Below the pieces are notes generated by a model. That model had not been told where the DNA came from. It ran no database searches and worked only from the letters and a program-made list of their open reading frames with translations. The translations under genes and the position numbers were made by a program. Of a stretch of DNA of 15,190 nt, positions 7,905 to 15,190 are shown piece by piece (positions within the stretch are counted from its first letter, which is position 1; each line of letters opens with the position of its first letter). This stretch comes from Ilyomonas sp964658445 (lineage in GTDB: Bacteria > Bacteroidota > Bacteroidia > Chitinophagales > Chitinophagaceae), in NCBI GenBank assembly GCA_964658445.1, contig CAZZZH010000096.1:1-15190 (forward strand), read 5' to 3'.

Positions 7905-8540
7905 ATGATAATGAGGGACCGGATACTGGAGAAGGCAGAAGAATTGTTTATAAAATACGGTATCAAACGCGTTACGATGGATGAAATTGCGGCGCGTCTG
8001 GGTATTTCAAAGAAAACCATCTACCAGTCTTTTGTCGATAAGAATGAACTGGTGGCAGAGATATTTGACAAACACATTCGCAGCAGCCAGCAGAACTGTG
8101 TGGCAGATGTAAGAAAGGCAGACAATGCTGTTCAGGAAGTGATATTCGGGTCAGAAACATTTTGCGCCACTATTCAGTCTATCAATCCGAGTGTGCTTTA
8201 TGACCTGGAAAAATTTCATCCAGATGTTTTTAGTCGGTTCAATGAATTTAAAAATAATTTTCTTTACAAAATAATTTCCCAAAACCTGAAACGTGGCATG
8301 GAAGAAGGCTTGTACCGAAAAGATATAAAAGCCGACATTATAGCAAAAATGAGATTAGCTAATATTTTACTGGCAACGAATATCGAACTGTTCCCAGGTC
8401 ACCAGTTTACCTTGCCTGAGGTAGAGCGCGAGATTGTTACTCACTTTTTGTACGGCATCGTTACACCGGAAGGTGCAAGGATAGTAGAGGAATATACAAA
8501 TCACTTACAGACATCGTTTGTTCATCATACTTTTAACTGA
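7905..8540 (+). CDS. TetR/AcrR-family transcriptional regulator
   Basis: A 211-residue one-component regulator. The N-terminal DNA-binding domain is typical: ILEKAEELFIKYGIKRVTMDEIA, where the helix-turn-helix spans about residues 24-43 with DEIAARLGISKKTIYQSF and the following DKNELV. The divergent, mostly helical remainder (about 60-211) is the ligand-binding and dimerisation domain. I chose ATG 7905 (MIMRDRILEK); ATG 7911 would remove two residues and is equally possible. It ends 54 bases before the outer-membrane factor gene, in the same orientation, so it probably controls, and may be co-transcribed with, the RND efflux genes. Such regulators normally repress until a pump substrate binds; the ligand is unknown. 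Confidence 0.88.
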   Translation: MIMRDRILEKAEELFIKYGIKRVTMDEIAARLGISKKTIYQSFVDKNELVAEIFDKHIRSSQQNCVADVRKADNAVQEVIFGSETFCATIQSINPSVLYDLEKFHPDVFSRFNEFKNNFLYKIISQNLKRGMEEGLYRKDIKADIIAKMRLANILLATNIELFPGHQFTLPEVEREIVTHFLYGIVTPEGARIVEEYTNHLQTSFVHHTFN

Positions 8541-8594
8541 TACCACAATCACCATTCACTAACTAAATTCTGAACCAACCAGTTTTTATATCCA

Positions 8595-9977
8595 ATGAAA
8601 GTAAATTACAGGAAACCATATTCCGCTTATTATTTTATCATCGTTCTATCTATTTTTTTTAGTCAGGCAAAGGCACAGCCGGCAGCGCCTATATCGCTTA
8701 CTTTGCAGGATGCGCTGCAATATGCGCTTAAGAACAGCAGCGATGCCCGCAAAGCCGCACTGGACGTGCAAAACGGCAATTATAAGATAGACGAAACCCG
8801 AGCCCGCGCCCTGCCGCAGCTTAGCATCAACAGTTCGCTGACCGACCAATATAAGAAGCAGAGCTTTGTATTCGACAGTTCGTTTATCAAGCCAGGCGCA
8901 TCAGGCGCTATCCTCGTTCCTGCGGGCACTACCTGGAACAGTTTAAGCACTATTAACTTGGAACAAAAGTTATTCGACCAATCTGTTTTTACAGGTTTGA
9001 AAGCAGCAAAATCTACCCAGCAATACTACCAACTTGCCTCGCAGCTCACCGACGAGCAAATCATAGAACAGGTGGCAACCGCTTACTACCAGGTACTAGT
9101 GCAACGGCAAAAACTTGTGGTGATAGACACCAATATTGCTAACACTACCAAAGTATTCAACATCATCAGTGGGCAATACCAGAACGGGCTTGCCAAGAAG
9201 ATTGATGTAGACAGAACACAGGTTACCATCTCGAATTTGAAAGCGCAGCGGCAGCAACTCATCAATGCCGTAACACAGCAGGAGAATGCACTAAAGTTTT
9301 ATATGGGTATGGAGATCTCCATACCCATCAGCCTGCCACCTTCGCAGATTAACAACATTCAACCGCAGGAAGTTTCCCCGCAGGATTCTCTGGACATTTC
9401 AGAGCGCACCGAGTACAAGATTTTAAAGAAACAGGATGAACTTTACCGCTTCAACCGCGATGCGTTTAAAGCAGAATATTATCCTACTTTATCGCTTTCT
9501 GCAGCACATTCGCTTAATGGCGTAAGCGAGAATTTTGTTCTTTTTCGGGGTAAAGATCAGGGTGGTTATTGGTTCAACTATGGTAGCGCTTCGCTCAACC
9601 TTCATGTGCCGCTGTTCAATGGTTTCGCCACCCGCGCAAGGGTACGAGAAGCCAATGTTAGTCTTGAAAAAAACACCGAAGACATCCGCAATACTGCCTT
9701 GTCGCTGAACTTGGCTTACCAGAATGCAAAGACACAAATTGAAAACAGCATCATTACGTTAAACAATCAGAAAGACAATGTGCAATTAGCACAGGAAATA
9801 TTCTTCGACACGCAAAACAATTATAACAATGGACTTGCGCCGCTTACCGATCTGCTGGATTCTGAAAACTCACTAACAGAGGCGCAAAACAACTACTCTT
9901 CTGCCCTGCTCGATTACAAGCTGGCAGAAATACAACTCATCAAATCGAAAGGACAACTTAAAACGCTTACCAGATAA
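8595..9977 (+). CDS. TolC-like outer membrane efflux protein (OMF)
   Basis: A complete 460-residue protein. A signal peptide with basic N-region, hydrophobic FIIVLSIFF core and A-K-A cleavage site (after residue 27) precedes two OEP repeats rich in heptad-like Asn/Gln/Ala/Leu helices, as in TolC, OprM and CusC. Family landmarks include LTLQDALQYALKNS near the start, RARALPQLSINSSL, IIEQVATAYYQVLVQRQKL, GQYQNGLAKKIDVDRTQV in the first repeat and YNNGLAPLTDLLDSENSL in the second. It would form the trimeric outer-membrane channel of the efflux complex. No lipobox is seen, unlike OprM-type proteins. Eight bases separate it from the adaptor gene, indicating one operon. A 26-bp perfect palindrome lies in its middle. 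Confidence 0.93.
   Translation: MKVNYRKPYSAYYFIIVLSIFFSQAKAQPAAPISLTLQDALQYALKNSSDARKAALDVQNGNYKIDETRARALPQLSINSSLTDQYKKQSFVFDSSFIKPGASGAILVPAGTTWNSLSTINLEQKLFDQSVFTGLKAAKSTQQYYQLASQLTDEQIIEQVATAYYQVLVQRQKLVVIDTNIANTTKVFNIISGQYQNGLAKKIDVDRTQVTISNLKAQRQQLINAVTQQENALKFYMGMEISIPISLPPSQINNIQPQEVSPQDSLDISERTEYKILKKQDELYRFNRDAFKAEYYPTLSLSAAHSLNGVSENFVLFRGKDQGGYWFNYGSASLNLHVPLFNGFATRARVREANVSLEKNTEDIRNTALSLNLAYQNAKTQIENSIITLNNQKDNVQLAQEIFFDTQNNYNNGLAPLTDLLDSENSLTEAQNNYSSALLDYKLAEIQLIKSKGQLKTLTR
9303..9328. repeat. 26-bp perfect palindrome inside the tolC-like gene
   Basis: ATGGGTATGGAGA (9303-9315) is followed without spacer by its exact reverse complement TCTCCATACCCAT (9316-9328). It encodes the MGMEISIPI stretch, which fits the family (an FYMGM segment is common there), so it is coding rather than inserted. 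In mRNA it could fold into a 10-12 bp hairpin with a small loop. Confidence 0.9.
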
Positions 9978-9985
9978 TAAAGGTT

Positions 9986-11037
9986 ATGAAAAAAGCAACG
10001 CGTACTATCCTTACTGTTTTACTTATCATCGGCGTTATTGCGCTGATTGGTTTTGTATTAACCAAAAATAAACAATCCAACGAGGCCAAAACAGCCATCG
10101 TTGCTTCGCAGGACAGCAACGCCATTGCCGTTCGCATAGATACAGTAAAAAAGCAAACCCTAAAGCTCGACTTCAGCGCCAACGGCACTTTCGAGCCGCC
10201 GAAAAACCGGGTCGTGTGGTAAAAATATTTGTAGAAGAAGGCGACCATGTAAGTGTAGGCCAGGTTTTGGCAACTGTAAGAACCGATCAGCTATCGGTTG
10301 ATTTAGAAAATGCACAAGCCAACCTTGCCAATGCGCAACGCGATAAAGAGCGTTATGAAAATGCTTTTAAAACCGGTGGCGTTACGCAACAGCAACTCGA
10401 CCAGGCCACGCTGATGCTGGAAAATGCAAAGGCAAAAGTGAACCTGGCAAGCATCAATGCAAGTGACGCTAACATTCGCGCCACCATCAGCGGTATTGTG
10501 AACAAACGATACATAGAGCCGGGCGCTGTATTAGCCGCAGCCACGCAGATGTTCGACATTGTAGACGTATCGAAACTAAAGCTGAAAGTTACTGTGAATG
10601 AAAGCCAGGTGGCTGCCTTAAAACTCGGCGATAATGTGAAAGTAACGGCTTCTGTTTTTCCCGGCGAAAGCTTTAGCGGCAAGCTTACCTTCATTGCGCC
10701 CAAAGCCGATAACTCGCTCAACTTTCCGCTCGAAATTGAGATAGCCAACAATCCCAACAACCAGTTGAAAGCGGGCATGTATGGCACGGCTGTTTTTGCG
10801 CAGCCCAATGCGCAATCGCTCATTGTTATACCACGTACTGCCTTTGTCGGCAGTGTCAGCAGCAATGAAGTATTCGTAGCAGAAAGCAATACCAGAGCGC
10901 GTTTGCGTAAGGTTACAGCGGGTCGCATTGTTGGCGATCAGGTAGAAGTGCTGGATGGCTTGCAGGAAGGCGAATATGTGATAACCAGTGGACAGGTAAA
11001 CCTAACCGATGGAAGTAAAATAACCGTAATACAGTAA
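9986..11037 (+). pseudogene. RND efflux periplasmic adaptor (HlyD/AcrA family), frameshifted as assembled
   Basis: Two pieces of one gene lie in different frames. The first (ATG 9986 to TGG before TAA 10220-10222) encodes an N-terminal membrane anchor (ILTVLLIIGVIALIGFVL) and the first beta strand, ending FSANGTFEPP. The second is in frame from about 10201, reads EKPGRVVKIFVEEGDHVSVGQVLATV and continues to TAA 11035-11037. It carries the lipoyl half-motifs, a coiled-coil hairpin (about 10285-10470), the beta-barrel (VNESQVAALKLGDNV) and the membrane-proximal domain (VLDGLQEGEYVITSGQ). Related adaptors have roughly eight more residues between the FEP-like and E-x-x-G-R-V segments; here only two bases remain, so about 20-25 bases seem lost at 10198-10201. 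The adaptor links pump and TolC channel. As written the gene is broken, but an assembly or sequencing error is plausible. No lipobox: it would be held by a transmembrane anchor. Confidence 0.85.
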
Positions 11038-11312
11038 CCATCAATTTAAAGAAATAGAAGTAGGAAGATGGGAATACAAATACAGTTTGATGAGACGAGC
11101 TTGGGTAACTCCGGTTTAACTTCGTTGCGACGCTCCGTTCAACGGCAGAATAGGCATTGAGCTTTCCTTACAGCGATAAATAACTTGACAAAAGCTGAGT
11201 TGATGAATTGAAAAGAGCAGAAATGTTATAGTGTAATTGAGTCCGCAAAATAGCAACATCTCATGCATTCCTTACATCATCCGCAGACCACTTGAACGAA
11301 AAAAGAACAAAC
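11038..11312 (+). other. 275-base spacer between adaptor and pump genes
   Basis: RND adaptor and pump genes usually lie within a few tens of bases of each other; here 275 bases intervene. I see no ORF. A GC-richer core at 11099-11150 contains an imperfect inverted repeat, CCGGTTTAAC (11111-11120) against GTTCAACGG (11137-11145), with a nested CGTTG/CAACG pair. That resembles a short dispersed intergenic repeat or an RNA hairpin. A purine-rich AAAAAGAACAAAC precedes the pump ATG. No Bacteroidota-type promoter is convincing, so whether the pump is transcribed from the upstream operon is open. Confidence 0.45.
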
Positions 11313-14300
11313 ATGAAATTAGCAGAAATATCCATCAAACGTCCCACACTTATCGTTGTGTTGTTTACGGTATTAATTCTGGGCGGCATACTTAGCTATA
11401 CTTCGCTAACCTACGAGTTGATTCCTAAATTTTCGCAAAACGTAGTTTCCATTACCACACTTTATCCTGGCGCTTCGCCCGGCGAGGTGGAGAACACCGT
11501 TACCAAAAAAATTGAAGATGCCGTATCATCGTTAGAGAACATTAAGAAGCTTGAATCAAAGTCCTATGAAAGCCTGTCCAGCATTGTTATCACACTAACC
11601 GATAATGCCGATGTGGACTATTCTCTGAATGATGCGCAGCGTAAAGTAAACGCCATTATATCCAGCCTTCCGGACGATGCGAAAACTCCTTCGCTGAATA
11701 AGTTTTCCATAGATGATTTGCCCATCATCACACTATCGGCTTCTGCCAACATGGATGAAGCTGCTTTTTACGATTTGATAGACAACCGTGTAGCGCCAGC
11801 TCTGTCACGCATTTCAGGCGTAGCACAGGTAAATTTAGTGGGTGGTCAAGAGCGCGAGATACAAGTGAACTTAGATGCCAGCAAGCTGCAGGGCTATGGC
11901 TTAAGCGTGCCGCAGGTGCAGCAGGTTATTGCCGCTTCTAACCTTGATTTTCCTACCGGAAGTGTGCAGACAAGACAACAAGACATCACCATTCGGTTGC
12001 AAGGAAAATATAGGTCGGTTGATGAACTGCGAAACCTGGTTATCTCTTCTAAAAACGGCATCCAGGTTCGTCTCGGTGATATTGCCGATGTGCAGGATGC
12101 ACAGAAAGATGTAGACAAAATAGCCCGCGTGAATGGCAAAAGTGCTATTGCATTGCAAATGTTGAAACAGTCCGATGCCAATGCTGTGTCTATCTCTGAC
12201 GAAACCAAAAAAGCAGTTGCCAAGCTGCAGCAGGATTATGCTGCCAGCGGGCTCCGTCTCAGCATTGCCAACGATAGTTCTGTCTTTACTCTAGAGTCTG
12301 CCGATGCGGTGATTCACGACTTGCTTCTGGCAGTGGTGCTGGTTGCCTTCGTGATGTTGTTTTTCCTGCATAGCATTCGAAATTCTCTGATTGTAATGGT
12401 GTCTATTCCAGCGTCGCTGATTGCAACGTTTATCGGCATCAAGCTGTTTGGATATTCTTTAAACTTAATGACATTACTGGCTTTATCGTTGGTGGTGGGC
12501 ATTCTTGTAGATGATGCTATTGTAGTGCTTGAAAACATTTACCGCCACATGGAAATGGGAAAGAACCGTGTGCGCGCTTCGTATGATGCCACAAAAGAAA
12601 TTGGCTTCACCGTGTCTGCTATCACGTTGGTGATTATCGTGGTATTCTTCCCGATTGCAGTAAGTACAGGACTGGTGTCGAACATCCTAAGGCAATTCTG
12701 CGTAACGGTTATCATCGCCACTTCTTTATCGCTGTTGTCTTCCTTTACCATTGTTCCCTGGCTGTCTTCGCGCTTTGGAAAATTAGAAGTCATCACCGGC
12801 AAAAATTTATTTGGAAGAATTATTCTTTCTTTTGAAAGAGGTTTGACCAAATTTACCAACTGGATGACGGGATTGCTTATCTGGTGCTTAGGTCACAAAC
12901 GCTGGACCTTGCTGGTCGTTGTTATTTTATTTTTATNNNNNNNNNNGGTGGCCGGCGGTTACGTAGGCTCTGAATTTTTCCCAAAAAGCGACAGAGGCGA
13001 ATTTTTGGTACAAATTGAAATGCCTAAGGATGTAGCCATTGAGCAAACCAATTTAATGACGCAACGTGCCGAGCAGTTTTTGCGTACTAAAAAAGAAGTA
13101 ACCGACTTAATCACTACTGTAGGACAAACCAGCGAAGGCTTTGGTGCTACGCAGGCAACGGCTTACAAATCGGAAATAGATGTAAAGCTGGTTCCGCGCG
13201 AAGACAGAACAGACGACTCGTACGTATATGCTGCCAAGACTAAAAGCGAACTTGCAAAAGTATTAGTAGGCGCTAAAGTAAAAACAGTGCCCGTAAATAT
13301 TATGGGAACAGCCGACCTGGCGCCTTTATCATTGGTAGTTACCGCGCCTACTTTAGATAGTGCGATGGTATTTGCCAATTCCGCAATGGCGCAGCTGGCT
13401 ACCATAAAGGGAGCCACCGAGCTGAAGCTATCCGTAGAGAGCGGCAACCCTGAAATTGATGTACAGGTTGACCGTGATAAAATGGCTGCTTTAGGGCTGA
13501 ACCTGCAAACAGTGGGTACCACTATGCAGACTGCTTTTAGCGGCAATACAGACAGTAAGTTTCGGGCTGGCGATGATGAGTATGATATTGATACTCGCTA
13601 TGGAGATTTCAACCGTAAGAGCATAGCCGATGTACGCAATCTTTTGTTTACAAACGATCAGGGGCAACAAATAAAATTGGAGCAATTCGCTAACATAAAA
13701 GAAGGCAGTGGGCCCAGCCAGTTGGAGCGCAGAGATAAAAGTCCGTCAGTGACTATCAATGCGCAAACCATTGGCCGCCCTACCGGTACAGTTGCAGCCG
13801 AGTGGCAATCGCAATTTGAGAAACTTAGAAAGCCGGCCGGTGTGGGTTATGTATGGAGCGGCGACATGGAAAACCAGACGGAAGGGTTTGGTACATTAGG
13901 CATCGCCCTGTTATCAGCTATCATCTTGGTTTACCTAGTGATGGTAGCTTTGTACAACAGCTTTGCTTATCCTTTCGTTGTGTTGTTCTCTATTCCGTTA
14001 TCATTTATCGGCGCCTTACTGGCCTTAGGCTTAACGAACGAATCTTTGAGTTTATTTACCATCATGGGTATCATTATGTTGATTGGCCTGGTTTGTAAAA
14101 ACGCCATCCTGCTCGTCGACTTTGCCAATCAAAGAAAAGCCGAAGGCGAAAGTACCAATCAGGCTTTGATAGATGCCAACCATGCGCGTCTTCGGCCCAT
14201 CCTTATGACAACTATTGCGATGGTATTTGGTATGATACCTATCGCGATTGCCAAAGGGGCTGGCGCCGAATGGAAGAATGGTTTGGCTTGGGTAATTATC

Positions 14301-14486
14301 GGTGGTTTGCTAAGTTCGTTATTTCTTACGCTAGTTATTGTTCCGGTGGTGTACGCCATCTTCGATAAAATAATTGCCAAATTCTCCGGCAATAAACAAA
14401 AGAAAACAATGGATGAGTTAATGGTTGAAGATTATGTACCCATAGAAGTGCACGAAAATGGGCATGGCGTTGCCATTCCGGTTTGA
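11313..14486 (+). CDS. RND efflux pump, inner-membrane permease (HAE1/AcrB-like)
   Basis: A 1057-residue proton-driven multidrug-type transporter. TM1 follows the classic ISIKRPTLIVVLFTVLILGG start. The first porter loop has YPGASPGEVENTVTKKIEDA and ISGVAQVNLVGGQEREIQV. TM2-6 span about 336-480 and include the proton-relay aspartates D400 and D401 (in GILVDDAIVVLEN). TM7 (about 531-550) contains the N gap, followed by GSEFFPKSDRGEF and the second porter loop; TM8-12 start at about 860 and carry the relay lysine K929 (in GLVCKNAILLVDFA). Both relay elements of AcrB (D407/D408, K940) are thus present. I chose ATG 11313 (MKLAEISIKRP); a TTG at 11292 would add seven residues. The product would act with the upstream adaptor and TolC-like channel. 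Sequence does not define the substrate; lack of a heavy-metal motif and the TetR partner favour organic compounds. Confidence 0.93.
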   Translation: MKLAEISIKRPTLIVVLFTVLILGGILSYTSLTYELIPKFSQNVVSITTLYPGASPGEVENTVTKKIEDAVSSLENIKKLESKSYESLSSIVITLTDNADVDYSLNDAQRKVNAIISSLPDDAKTPSLNKFSIDDLPIITLSASANMDEAAFYDLIDNRVAPALSRISGVAQVNLVGGQEREIQVNLDASKLQGYGLSVPQVQQVIAASNLDFPTGSVQTRQQDITIRLQGKYRSVDELRNLVISSKNGIQVRLGDIADVQDAQKDVDKIARVNGKSAIALQMLKQSDANAVSISDETKKAVAKLQQDYAASGLRLSIANDSSVFTLESADAVIHDLLLAVVLVAFVMLFFLHSIRNSLIVMVSIPASLIATFIGIKLFGYSLNLMTLLALSLVVGILVDDAIVVLENIYRHMEMGKNRVRASYDATKEIGFTVSAITLVIIVVFFPIAVSTGLVSNILRQFCVTVIIATSLSLLSSFTIVPWLSSRFGKLEVITGKNLFGRIILSFERGLTKFTNWMTGLLIWCLGHKRWTLLVVVILFLXXXXVAGGYVGSEFFPKSDRGEFLVQIEMPKDVAIEQTNLMTQRAEQFLRTKKEVTDLITTVGQTSEGFGATQATAYKSEIDVKLVPREDRTDDSYVYAAKTKSELAKVLVGAKVKTVPVNIMGTADLAPLSLVVTAPTLDSAMVFANSAMAQLATIKGATELKLSVESGNPEIDVQVDRDKMAALGLNLQTVGTTMQTAFSGNTDSKFRAGDDEYDIDTRYGDFNRKSIADVRNLLFTNDQGQQIKLEQFANIKEGSGPSQLERRDKSPSVTINAQTIGRPTGTVAAEWQSQFEKLRKPAGVGYVWSGDMENQTEGFGTLGIALLSAIILVYLVMVALYNSFAYPFVVLFSIPLSFIGALLALGLTNESLSLFTIMGIIMLIGLVCKNAILLVDFANQRKAEGESTNQALIDANHARLRPILMTTIAMVFGMIPIAIAKGAGAEWKNGLAWVIIGGLLSSLFLTLVIVPVVYAIFDKIIAKFSGNKQKKTMDELMVEDYVPIEVHENGHGVAIPV
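12937..12946. other. Assembly gap of 10 N within TM7 of the RND pump gene
   Basis: Ten N replace about four codons (residues 542-545) between the hydrophobic LLVVVILFL and VAGGYVGSEFF. The frame is continuous if the gap is 10 bases (or 10 plus a multiple of 3), and the spacing from the W in KRWTLL to the EFFP motif is close to what AcrB-type proteins show, so little sequence is probably missing. Confidence 0.9.
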
Positions 14487-14499
14487 TGAATTTAATTTC

Positions 14500-14545
14500 A
14501 TAAAAGAGAATGCCCTGCTTTACATAACAGGGCATTCTCTTTTAT
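14500..14545 (+). terminator. Strong intrinsic terminator after the RND pump
   Basis: ATAAAAGAGAATGCCCTG (14500-14517) pairs perfectly over 18 bp with CAGGGCATTCTCTTTTAT (14528-14545) across a 10-base loop. The right arm contains the T-rich tail (TTTTAT) and the left arm the matching A-rich side, so it could work on both strands. It begins 14 bases after the pump stop codon and closes the efflux operon. Confidence 0.9.
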
Positions 14546-14998
14546 AGCACCCTTACTGATCCATACTCTTATCCTTGCTTCATTTTAATTATAGATCGAT
14601 TTTACCCTGCTTCCAAAGAGTATTATTGAATCCACTTTGAAACTTTATAGGACTGTCTTTTTATAAAATCACTTTCCAAAATCAAAACCATTTTTTCCAA
14701 TAACCGGAAACATAGAAATTTAGATACTTCAAAAATTGATGACCTTCAATTGATTTACCTTTGGCATTAGGCTTGCCAATTAGTATGCGATATTGGATTC
14801 CGGGTGAGCATTTCTATGCATGCCCCTTTTTTAAAAATTTTCCTCTTTCTTACACAGATCGTTTGTAAGTCAATTCTACTCAGCAAAGTAAATAAACATT
14901 ATACTCACGAATCAATAGACATAACTGCAACACTTAAGTGTTGTCAAATTTTACTAGATATAATTTAAAAGAAATAACTCACGACGACAACCGGAAAA
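14546..14998. other. AT-rich intergenic region, no gene recognised
   Basis: These 453 bases lie between the 3' ends of two convergent genes. Composition is AT-rich with many stops. I find no ORF with recognisable content, no tRNA-like fold and no tandem repeat. The only distinct structure is the 16-bp palindrome at 14928-14943. Confidence 0.55.
14928..14943. repeat. 16-bp perfect palindrome downstream of plsY
   Basis: CAACACTT is directly followed by its reverse complement AAGTGTTG. It lies 55 bases beyond the plsY stop codon. There is no T-run on either side, so a standard intrinsic terminator is unlikely; a protein-binding site or a small mRNA 3' hairpin is possible. Confidence 0.7.
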
Positions 14999-15190
14999 TT
15001 AATCTTCCAGATTCGAATCGCGCCTTCTTTGCCGTCTGCGATCGCGGTACTTTAAGATGGGAACTTTAGTTTCGGTACCTTTTAAAAGCCGGTTGATATT
15101 TTTCTGATGGGTAAGAATCACCATCAGTGCCACTGCAACAGAAAAAATGCGGTATAACGTTACGTCATCATTAAAAACGAAAAGAATAAA
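14999..15190 (-). CDS. plsY: Glycerol-3-phosphate acyltransferase PlsY, C-terminal fragment (runs off the window)
   Basis: On the minus strand the last 63 codons of a gene can be read from the window edge to TAA 15001-14999. A hydrophobic segment (IFSVAVALMVILT) leads into HQKNINRLLKGTE, which matches the conserved C-terminal motif of PlsY (H-x-x-N-I-x-R-L-L-x-G-T-E) just after its last membrane helix. PlsY is an inner-membrane enzyme that transfers an acyl group from acyl phosphate to glycerol-3-phosphate, the first step of phospholipid synthesis. After the motif there is a charged tail of about 20 residues with the arginine-rich RDRRQRRRED, longer than in many homologues. The N-terminal catalytic motifs are outside the window. 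It converges on the RND pump gene. Confidence 0.78.
   Translation of the reverse strand, partial: FILFVFNDDVTLYRIFSVAVALMVILTHQKNINRLLKGTETKVPILKYRDRRRQRRRDSNLED

Noticed and set aside
10353..10928. 191-codon antisense ORF opposite the adaptor gene
   Set aside because: It is a shadow of the conserved adaptor reading frame and has no recognisable domain.
12314..13546. Several antisense ORFs of 74-127 codons opposite the RND pump
   Set aside because: The sense frame shows all pump motifs, and the antisense products are low-complexity Ser/Thr/Val-rich sequence typical of shadow frames.
15008..15020. tRNA T-loop-like GATTCGAATC
   Set aside because: It lies within the plsY C-terminal codons, and no acceptor, D or anticodon arms can be formed around it.
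1..15190. CRISPR arrays, transposases, integrases, toxin-antitoxin or phage-defence genes
   Set aside because: No regularly spaced repeats and no protein with such motifs were found on either strand.

Overview
The window looks like a chromosomal segment of a Bacteroidota bacterium, probably Chitinophagaceae or a close relative. The main evidence is a cell-surface protein ending in a gliding-motility / type IX secretion (T9SS) type B C-terminal domain. A lipoprotein with a Bacteroidota-style signal peptide, weak or absent Shine-Dalgarno sequences and a moderately AT-rich composition with very AT-rich spacers agree with this. The sequence is a draft: two runs of exactly ten N (6461-6470 and 12937-12946) are scaffold joins.

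Layout. (1) 1-1575, plus strand: 3' part of a secreted lectin-domain protein with Ig-like modules and a T9SS sorting domain. (2) 5165-1688, minus strand: two overlapping genes for the halves of an asymmetric heterodimeric ABC exporter. (3) 5379-6398, plus strand: an aldo/keto reductase, transcribed divergently from the ABC pair. (4) A bidirectional terminator hairpin (6426-6481) that contains the first N gap, then on the minus strand a lipoprotein with a glycoside-hydrolase clan A-like barrel (7547-6501). (5) 7905-14486, plus strand: a tripartite RND efflux locus in the order TetR-family regulator, TolC-like outer-membrane factor, periplasmic adaptor, RND pump, closed by a strong terminator (14500-14545). 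(6) An AT-rich spacer, then the 3' end of plsY on the minus strand (14999-15190), running off the window.

How the genes work together. The two ABC halves should form one exporter, because their nucleotide-site defects complement each other: one ATP site is intact and one is degenerate. TolC-like protein, adaptor and RND pump would form a drug or metabolite efflux channel across both membranes, with the TetR protein as probable local regulator. The adaptor gene is broken as written: a frameshift near 10200, apparently with loss of about 20-25 bases, separates its membrane anchor from the rest. Since the locus is otherwise intact and the assembly has other joins, an assembly error is as likely as a real mutation.

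I see no CRISPR array, transposase, prophage, RNA gene or clearly novel multi-gene system. The items most worth a second look are the broken adaptor, a perfect 26-bp palindrome inside the tolC-like gene, the unusual 275-bp spacer between adaptor and pump, a dyad in front of the TetR gene, and the barrel lipoprotein of unknown substrate.
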